22,062 bases of DNA, from IMG/VR virus record IMGVR_UViG_3300006920_000292, positions 1 to 22,062 of that record. One strand, written 5' to 3'. Below are positions 16,561 through 22,062 of this stretch, in pieces (position 1 is the first letter of the stretch; every line of letters starts with the position of its first letter). A program made the position numbers and the translations under genes. Below the pieces are notes generated by a model. It ran no database searches and was not told the DNA's origin. It worked only from the letters and a program-made list of their open reading frames with translations. The DNA comes from a virus.

Positions 16561-17469
16561 ATGATATATATATGCGCACAACCAGCCACTCAGTACTATG
16601 CTTGGCAGATAGACACAATGCTATACAGCTTCAGAACTGTAGGTATTAATTTACAGGATGTACACATAGTTTGTGCGATACATGGTGAAATAGACCCATA
16701 CTTTGACTCACTAATGCGTAAGTATACAGGGGTTGTGTTTTCTTTCTACGAAGATACTAGGCATGACAAGTCCTACATATCATCAATAAGACCTCACATC
16801 CTTAAAAAACATTTTACAGCATATCCAGACCTAAAAGACGAGCCTATATTCTATCACGACTGCGATATTGTATTTACAAAACCACTTAATATAGATCATT
16901 TTTTAGAAAACGACATATCTTACCTCTCAGACACGATCTCTTACATAGGGTACAACTATATCCACTCAAAGGGAGAAGATGTTTTAAAACGAATGCTAGA
17001 TGTCGTAGGAATAGACGAGGATGTTGTTAAAAGAAACGAAAGCAATTCTGGTGGTGCTCAGTACCTTTTGAAGGGTATAGATAAATACTTCTGGTATGAT
17101 ATAGAGAACGACTCTAATAGACTTTTTAAAGACCTCACAACTCTTAATGAAGAAAAGAAAAAACAAGATCCTAATTATCATGAGCTACAAATATGGTGTG
17201 CTGATATGTGGGCAGTTTTATGGAACTTATGGAAAAGAAGCAAAGAGACTCAAGTCATTGATGAGATGAACTTTTCATGGTCTGTAAACGATCAGATAGA
17301 GTGGCATAAAAGCTCTATTTATCACAACGCAGGAGTAACCAACGACAGAAAGGATTTATTTTTTAAAGGTAACTATATAGATACCCTTCCTGACCTTGGC
17401 TTAGATTTAAACAAAAACACTTGTTCTTACAAGTATTACAATATAATTAAAAGTGCTTTGACACAATGA
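16561..17469 (+). CDS. GT-A-type glycosyltransferase-like protein
   Basis: The 302-residue soluble protein has the hallmarks of a nucleotide-sugar-dependent GT-A enzyme. A beta strand near the N-terminus (MIYICAQP) is followed by a Rossmann-like half. A DxD-type motif, Asp100-Cys101-Asp102, sits in FYHDCDIVFTKPL after a hydrophobic strand and would bind the metal and sugar nucleotide. A late His255-Asn256-Ala-Gly motif could contact the acceptor or metal. SNSGGAQYLLKG in the middle resembles the acceptor-side loop of GT8-like enzymes. It starts 15 bases after the fibre gene, and its TGA overlaps the ATG of the radical SAM gene (ATGA), so the two are probably translated together. Codon use differs from the flanks: by hand count 14 of 30 Asp codons are GAC and about half the Tyr codons TAC. 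The sugar and acceptor are unknown; fibre proteins are the nearest candidates. Host surface modification is the alternative. Confidence 0.72.
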   Translation: MIYICAQPATQYYAWQIDTMLYSFRTVGINLQDVHIVCAIHGEIDPYFDSLMRKYTGVVFSFYEDTRHDKSYISSIRPHILKKHFTAYPDLKDEPIFYHDCDIVFTKPLNIDHFLENDISYLSDTISYIGYNYIHSKGEDVLKRMLDVVGIDEDVVKRNESNSGGAQYLLKGIDKYFWYDIENDSNRLFKDLTTLNEEKKKQDPNYHELQIWCADMWAVLWNLWKRSKETQVIDEMNFSWSVNDQIEWHKSSIYHNAGVTNDRKDLFFKGNYIDTLPDLGLDLNKNTCSYKYYNIIKSALTQ

Positions 17470-18512
17470 ACATAGAGGAAATAATAAGACAAGCCTTTAA
17501 TAATAACAAGATATCTCAAATGCAGTTAGATCCAAATGGTCACTGTAATGCAGCTTGTTGGTTTTGTCCTGTATCTGTTAAAGGCAATCCAAAGCACGCC
17601 AAGAAACCTATGCCCGTATCTTTGCTAAGAAAAATCATAGAGAATATGATAGAAGAGAGAGATAGGGAGGATGGGCTAGTATCTAAGAACTTTGGAGGTT
17701 TCTATACATCTCATTATAACGAAACCCTTTTGTATCCATATATAGAAGATTTTTTTAAGATCCTTAGAGAGTATAGACTTATGACTATGATTCTCTCAAA
17801 CGGATCCACACTTACTCCTAATAAAACTAAACTTATAAAGGAATATCAAGATGTCATAAACGGTGTAAACCTAAACGTACCAGCATTAAGTAATGATGAG
17901 CTTTGGGCAAAAAGATCTGGAATGAAAGTAGGAATGTATCCTAATCTAATTAGGAATATAAATTACTTTACTTCAGAACTACCCCATTGGTCAGAAAATG
18001 GTGTGTTTAGTATTGGTATGAACGGTATAAACAACAACTCTTTGTTTGGTCAAGGAGGTTGGATAGAGACTGGAGACAACTTTCCTAAAGACATTGATAT
18101 GGACACAAACACTGGAGAGAATGCTAGAGAAGTTGTTATGGCAAAACAAATGTTTCCTAAGATAAAAAACATATACGGAATGCCTCATTTAATAGATAGG
18201 GCTGGACTTATGGAAGGGATTATAGACAACAAAAAAGCAATCAACGCGCACTTAAAAAACAACAATCCATCTGCAAAAGTTGTAGGATGTGGAAACGGAA
18301 TAGAGGTTGGAGGAAGACCTATAGGATGGATACACATAAATTCCATAGGTCAAGCATTTCTTTGCTGTAATGATTACGATATGGAGATCGTAGTTGGGGA
18401 CATGTCAAAACAAACATTGAGAGATTTTTGGGGTAAAGAGGAGCACGTTCAAAAAGTAAAAGAATCTTACGAGGGAATATGCACGGTGTGTGCTTCCGCT
18501 AGATTTCAATAG
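17466..18512 (+). CDS. Radical SAM enzyme with SPASM-type C-terminal domain
   Basis: The 348-residue protein carries a canonical CxxxCxxC cluster (Cys27, Cys31, Cys34 in GHCNAACWFCP) that binds the [4Fe-4S] used to cleave S-adenosylmethionine. A glycine-containing strand (TMILSNGSTLT) fits the TIM-barrel core. The C-terminus fits a SPASM domain: Cys275, Cys300-Cys301 (INSIGQAFLCCND), a GDMSKQTLRDFWGKEE helix, and Cys339-x-x-Cys342. SPASM enzymes commonly modify peptides or proteins (thioether, C-C or epimerisation chemistry), though some act on small molecules or sugars. It overlaps the glycosyltransferase-like gene by 4 bp, so the two likely act in one pathway. The substrate is not visible. 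No precursor peptide is evident nearby; the Cys- and Thr-rich fibres upstream are conceivable substrates (speculation). Confidence 0.85.
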   Translation: MNIEEIIRQAFNNNKISQMQLDPNGHCNAACWFCPVSVKGNPKHAKKPMPVSLLRKIIENMIEERDREDGLVSKNFGGFYTSHYNETLLYPYIEDFFKILREYRLMTMILSNGSTLTPNKTKLIKEYQDVINGVNLNVPALSNDELWAKRSGMKVGMYPNLIRNINYFTSELPHWSENGVFSIGMNGINNNSLFGQGGWIETGDNFPKDIDMDTNTGENAREVVMAKQMFPKIKNIYGMPHLIDRAGLMEGIIDNKKAINAHLKNNNPSAKVVGCGNGIEVGGRPIGWIHINSIGQAFLCCNDYDMEIVVGDMSKQTLRDFWGKEEHVQKVKESYEGICTVCASARFQ

Positions 18513-18609
18513 CGGTAACTCCACTACCCAATCTAGCACAAGAGTTTAACATATCTGCTCCAAAATCAGTTGTGCTTTAACAAACTAATAAACATGTAAT
18601 AATAATACC
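18513..18609 (+). other. 97-bp spacer downstream of the glycosyltransferase/radical SAM cassette
   Basis: This is the longest unexplained spacer in the window. I see no hairpin with T-run, no Shine-Dalgarno sequence and no convincing promoter. The minus strand has a 25-codon open stretch (18576 down to 18499) without a usable start, overlapping the radical SAM stop. It could be a leftover of a displaced gene at the cassette edge, but it is too short to call. Confidence 0.4.
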
Positions 18610-18936
18610 ATGGATTCAATAACACTAACCTTTCCGAAGGAATTAAACGTATCGTTACAAAAAGATACAGAAGATATTGTTTATTTTTTAGATACAGATG
18701 GTACTAAAAGACGTATAGGTCCATGCATTAATATAACCGGAAATGTAGTTACTTGTAATATAGAACCTTGGAGAAAGCGTCCTGTAGCAGGTAGTTATAT
18801 ATTCTTTGGTAAAGAAAACATTATAAACTCTTCAGGTTTAGTAGGACACTATGCTGAAGTAGAAATGGAAAACACAAGTACAGTAAAAAAAGAACTCTTT
18901 GCTGTAAATTCAGAAATATTTTTAAGTAGTAATTAA
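18610..18936 (+). CDS. Small conserved virion-associated protein, function unknown
   Basis: The 108-residue protein is beta-rich, soluble and without signal or membrane segments. It opens with MDSITLTFPKELNVSLQKDT, has a central Cys pair (PCINITGNVVTCNIEP), and closes with a segment I recall from many uncultured marine phages (GHYAEVEMENTSTVKKELFA, then VNSEIFLSSN). In those phages it lies, as here, near tail and internal virion genes. I know of no assigned function. It is followed 11 bases later by the internal-virion-like gene. Codon use returns to the AT-ending style of the structural genes, so it belongs to the phage core rather than to the upstream cassette. Confidence 0.6.
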   Translation: MDSITLTFPKELNVSLQKDTEDIVYFLDTDGTKRRIGPCINITGNVVTCNIEPWRKRPVAGSYIFFGKENIINSSGLVGHYAEVEMENTSTVKKELFAVNSEIFLSSN

Positions 18937-18947
18937 AATAAAAAATT

Positions 18948-19670
18948 ATGATTGATCCAATGACAATAGTTAAAGCAGGAGCGGGAACTATCAAAGGAGT
19001 TGCCGATATAGCCTCTAGCTTTATAGGTGGTCGTGCTAGAAGACAAGAAGAAAGAGAAGCAAGATCAGAATTTGAAAGAAGAAAAAGTGAATATGGAAGT
19101 TTTCAATTTACTAATCCATATGCTAATATGCAAAACACCTTTGAAGACGTGACTGTTAATCAACAACAAGCCCAGTTTGCGGCTCAACAACAACAACAAG
19201 CATTAGCTTCTACAATGTCTGGTATGCAACAAGCCGCGGGCTCTTCTGGAATTGCCGCGTTAGCTCAAACAATGGCTCAACAGCAATCTGCTAATTTACA
19301 GCAAGCATCTGCTTCTATAGGTGCCCAAGAACAGCAAATACAAATGGCACAGGCTGGTCAAGCCGGTCAAATACAACAAATGGAAGCCCAGGGTGCTAAA
19401 ATGGCAGAAACGCAAAATTTTGGTAGGCTATCAACCCAATTAGAAGCTTCTGCAATTAGAAAAAGACAATCGGAAGCGGCTAGAGCAGCTGCAACACAGC
19501 AACTCATTGGCGGAATAACACAAGTAGCTACTGGTGGATTAGCTGGAGGCGGAAAGTCTAGTAATAAAGGCGGAGGAGATGCTCAATTAGGGAACACTAG
19601 CTCTACTGATTATTCAAATTTCGGAAAAGACTTAGCAAATATAGCTGCTTCTACTAATATTAAATTATAA
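18948..19670 (+). CDS. Gln/Ala-rich internal virion (ejection)-like protein
   Basis: The 240-residue protein has an amphipathic, weakly hydrophobic N-terminal helix (MIDPMTIVKAGAGTIKGVAD, IASSFIGG), then a basic/acidic helix (RARRQEEREARSEFERRKSE). The motif NPYANMQNTFEDVTVNQQQA follows. Residues ~75-170 are a long Gln/Ala/Met-rich helical stretch (QQQQQALASTMSGMQQAAGS). The C-terminus is Gly-rich (GGLAGGGKSSNKGGG). This resembles internal virion proteins that are stored in the head and ejected to form a channel through the cell envelope (T7 gp14-like role). It precedes two further large helical proteins, as in an ejection cluster. Function is inferred from composition and order; a virion chaperone is possible. 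Confidence 0.6.
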   Translation: MIDPMTIVKAGAGTIKGVADIASSFIGGRARRQEEREARSEFERRKSEYGSFQFTNPYANMQNTFEDVTVNQQQAQFAAQQQQQALASTMSGMQQAAGSSGIAALAQTMAQQQSANLQQASASIGAQEQQIQMAQAGQAGQIQQMEAQGAKMAETQNFGRLSTQLEASAIRKRQSEAARAAATQQLIGGITQVATGGLAGGGKSSNKGGGDAQLGNTSSTDYSNFGKDLANIAASTNIKL

Positions 19671-19676
19671 TAACGG

Positions 19677-21071
19677 ATGGTAAATACTTATAACCCAAGA
19701 CTAGCTCAGGCTTTAGGCAAAGCAGAAGGCAATTTATTTGTTGATTACGCTGCTCCTATTAAAGATGTTCTAAATAAAAATGAACAAGAAAGACTTAAAG
19801 AAGAAGAAAGCAATTATAAGAAAGCTATAATTGAAGCTAACGCTTACCAAAAAGCAAAAAAAGAAAGTGAAGCGGTAACAGCTAGGCTTGCTAGGGAAAT
19901 GAAAGATTATGACCCCGCAAAAGTACATCCTAAATACTTAAAAGAAGCTACTTATTCAGTTAATAATTTAAGAAATATAGCAAGGGGGATAATAAATAAT
20001 CCGGAATTATCTGAAGCGGAAAGATCTATTCAATTAGAAGAAAAATTTAATCAGCCTCTAAAAAAAATATATCAAAAGAGTGAACAATTAAAGCAATCTG
20101 ATGAAGATTTTTTAGATTCTAATGATTTATTAAGCAAAGCTAATAATGCATTTATCATAGATTTTAATAATATAAAGCATGATCCAGAAGGATATGATAT
20201 TATAAATGACTTTGCTGTAATTAAATTAGATAAATTTGATAATAAAAATCAAAACGATTCTGATTTTAAAGAATTAGTTGCTAAGTATAAAGTTGGAAAT
20301 AACGTTGCAATTCCATTAGATGATTTTAATGAAATGCATAAACCCATATTGCAAAGCTGGAAAAAATATAAGGAGGTGTTTGACGATATAGATGCTGCTG
20401 CTAAAAGCATGGCTTCAAAAGGTTTAACTAAACCTCAATTTGCAGCTGAAATAGAAAAAACAACTTCAGCTTTACGTTTTACTCCGGAAGAAGTTAAATC
20501 TATTGCTTATGATCATCTTGGAAAAAACGAAGAAGCGTTTGCTGGGTATGATTTAAATAAAGACAATAAATTTGATGAAAATGAATTAAATAATTGGGTT
20601 AAAGATCAATTAAAAACAGGAGCAAAAACTACTTATGATAATTGGTTTAAAGCAGATTTGCCTGAAGACGGCGGAAAACCTACAGTAGCGGAAGAAAAGA
20701 AAAAACAAATTCAACAAAATATAACTTTTGCAACTAATGAATTAAATAAAATGAATCTACCTAAAACTTCAAAAGGAATGATAGATGTGGGTAGTACTTC
20801 ATTTAATAGATTATTAAATAATCTTAATTTGTCTGTAGATGTGGCGGGTTCATTTGATGCAAATGGTAAACAGCTTATTAAAGTAAAAAGCAATCTTACA
20901 AATAAAACATTAAATTTTACTAGTGACATGACTGAGGCTGAATTTAATAGGGCTGTTTTGTTATTATCAGGAGCGTTGCCAGAAGAAGCTATGAAAAAAT
21001 ATCCAGATAATCAAGGACCGTCTGAACAAAACGAAGTAATTAATATTGGTAGTTTACCTGTTAAAAAATAA
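19677..21071 (+). CDS. Helical virion protein with an EF-hand-like loop
   Basis: The 464-residue protein is mostly helical and highly charged (residues ~30-75 and 140-165 rich in Lys/Glu), without signal peptide or membrane span. Residues 292-303 form a textbook EF-hand loop, DLNKDNKFDENE: acidic or Asn ligands at positions 1, 3, 5 and 9, Phe at 8, Glu at 12. The loop is flanked by helices (PEEVKSIAYDHLGKNEEAFA before and LNNWVKDQLK after). Only one such loop is obvious. The gene sits between the internal-virion-like gene (6 bases upstream) and a large downstream gene (5 bases), so an internal or ejected virion protein is the best guess. Calcium binding is predicted by motif. The remainder matches nothing I recognise. 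Confidence 0.6.
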   Translation: MVNTYNPRLAQALGKAEGNLFVDYAAPIKDVLNKNEQERLKEEESNYKKAIIEANAYQKAKKESEAVTARLAREMKDYDPAKVHPKYLKEATYSVNNLRNIARGIINNPELSEAERSIQLEEKFNQPLKKIYQKSEQLKQSDEDFLDSNDLLSKANNAFIIDFNNIKHDPEGYDIINDFAVIKLDKFDNKNQNDSDFKELVAKYKVGNNVAIPLDDFNEMHKPILQSWKKYKEVFDDIDAAAKSMASKGLTKPQFAAEIEKTTSALRFTPEEVKSIAYDHLGKNEEAFAGYDLNKDNKFDENELNNWVKDQLKTGAKTTYDNWFKADLPEDGGKPTVAEEKKKQIQQNITFATNELNKMNLPKTSKGMIDVGSTSFNRLLNNLNLSVDVAGSFDANGKQLIKVKSNLTNKTLNFTSDMTEAEFNRAVLLLSGALPEEAMKKYPDNQGPSEQNEVINIGSLPVKK

Positions 21072-21076
21072 TTAAT

Positions 21077-22062
21077 ATGTTTGAATTTAATGGAGAAGAA
21101 TATAGCTTAGAGCAAATTACTGAAGCAGCTAAGCAATCTAACATGGCTTTTGAAGACTATATGAAAGAATATAATGTTATTGAAAAGCCGGGAAAGACAA
21201 CTCCCACAACGCCGGGTGCGGTTGTGGAGGAAACTGCAGCACCCGAAATACAACTAACTCCTACGGGATCACAATTGGTAGATATTTCTTTGGCATTACC
21301 AGAACAGCCTAAAACAGGTACACAAGCAAATACTGAGTTTATACCTGATCCTATATCAAAAGAAAGAGAAGAAGAAATACTTTTTGAATATGATAAAATT
21401 TCCAATATAGATATAGAACAGGAAGCTATAAATAAAAAGAAATCTAAGTTAAAACGTTTTCAACAAGGTGAATTTAAGCTTGAAGAAAAAGAAGAATTTG
21501 ATTATTGGAAAAGTTCAAATGGTAAGTTATTTGAAGAATCTGAATTTTTGTCTGAGCAAGAAATTGAAGACAAAAAACAAGCTAATCAAACTGTATTTTT
21601 AAGTAAATTACCTGATTATGAAAGAAAAGAAATACTTTCTAAAAGTAAAAAAGCCATTGAAGAACAAGTATCTTTTATAAATAAAAAAACAGATAAAGTA
21701 TCAAATTTTTATAGTCAATATGAAAATATTAAAGACCAACCTATAACAAGTACTGAAGATTTTATTTATAGAAAAAATTTAATAAATCAAATAAAGTTTG
21801 AAAGTGTTGAAAGAAGAAGAGCTTTATCTAACTTAGATAGAACTGCTGATTTAATAGATGATTTTAAAAGAAGTTATGCTTTTTCTGATATAGCAGAGCA
21901 ATCTTTTAAAACAATTGGTACAGACGTTGCTATTGGGTTAATGAGTACTATAGACATGTTAAAGACCGAAGAAGGTCAAAAAGCTTCTTATTTAAATAAT
22001 TTAGTAGATTATAGGGAAGGTTTACAGCAGTTTGCAGAGGAGAATTTAGCAAAGCCTATAAG
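21077..22062 (+). CDS. N-terminal part of a large virion protein (runs off the right edge)
   Basis: An ATG at 21077 opens a frame that stays open for 328 codons to the window end. The first ~37 residues form a compact helical unit (MFEFNGEEYSLEQITEAAKQ, then SNMAFEDYMKEYNV). A Pro/Thr-rich linker (KPGKTTPTTPGAVVEETAAP) and an acidic, disordered stretch follow. From about residue 95 it is Lys/Glu-rich and helical. In related marine phages I recall proteins with this N-terminal pattern that are thousands of residues long and probably internal or ejected; that is memory, not a search. Position after two internal-virion-like genes supports this. No catalytic motif is visible in the part present. 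It begins 5 bases after the previous stop. Confidence 0.7.
   Translation, partial: MFEFNGEEYSLEQITEAAKQSNMAFEDYMKEYNVIEKPGKTTPTTPGAVVEETAAPEIQLTPTGSQLVDISLALPEQPKTGTQANTEFIPDPISKEREEEILFEYDKISNIDIEQEAINKKKSKLKRFQQGEFKLEEKEEFDYWKSSNGKLFEESEFLSEQEIEDKKQANQTVFLSKLPDYERKEILSKSKKAIEEQVSFINKKTDKVSNFYSQYENIKDQPITSTEDFIYRKNLINQIKFESVERRRALSNLDRTADLIDDFKRSYAFSDIAEQSFKTIGTDVAIGLMSTIDMLKTEEGQKASYLNNLVDYREGLQQFAEENLAKPI

Noticed and set aside
18499-18576. Minus-strand 25-codon open stretch ending at the radical SAM stop, a possible remnant of a converging gene
   Set aside because: It is too short, has a stop just upstream and no plausible start; length alone is expected by chance.

Overview
The window is the late structural module of a tailed phage (or prophage) with a short, podovirus-type tail. 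All genes lie on the + strand and are tightly packed. The sequence is AT-rich, and no gene start I inspected has a Shine-Dalgarno-like purine block; starts follow A/T-rich leaders instead. That pattern, together with the look of the proteins, suggests a Bacteroidota host, probably a marine flavobacterium. The organism is an inference from style and remembered family resemblance, not from a search.

Layout: the left edge cuts into the terminase large subunit (1-2064). Next come the portal (2066-4489), a probable scaffolding protein (4525-5745) and the major capsid protein (5765-7186). A terminator-like hairpin follows the capsid gene. After a conserved capsid-adjacent gene (7260-8096) and a second hairpin come two connector/adaptor-type proteins (8158-8856, 8860-9750) and a 1330-residue tail-hub or nozzle-like protein (9757-13749). 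Two modular fibre-like proteins follow (13759-14961, 14971-16545). They are made of Ig-like and Cys-rich modules joined by threonine-rich, mucin-like linkers. The order resembles T7/P22/crAss-like short-tailed phages; I see no sheath, tail tube or classic tape-measure gene.

A two-gene cassette then interrupts the virion genes: a GT-A-type glycosyltransferase-like protein (16561-17469) overlapping by 4 bp a radical SAM protein with a SPASM-type C-terminus (17466-18512). Its codon use differs visibly from the flanking genes. Virion-type genes resume with a small conserved protein (18610-18936), a Gln/Ala-rich internal-virion-like protein (18948-19670), a helical protein with a perfect EF-hand loop (19677-21071) and the 5' part of a large protein that runs off the right edge (21077-22062).

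The observation most worth pursuing is the coupled glycosyltransferase plus radical SAM/SPASM pair directly downstream of fibre genes carrying Thr-rich linkers and Cys-rich repeats. I infer, without proof, a phage-encoded system that modifies the virion fibres. A 37-bp near-identical direct repeat inside the linkers of the two fibre genes suggests that the same linkers serve as recombination joints for swapping domains. No tRNA, rRNA, CRISPR array, integrase, reverse transcriptase or insertion sequence was recognised.
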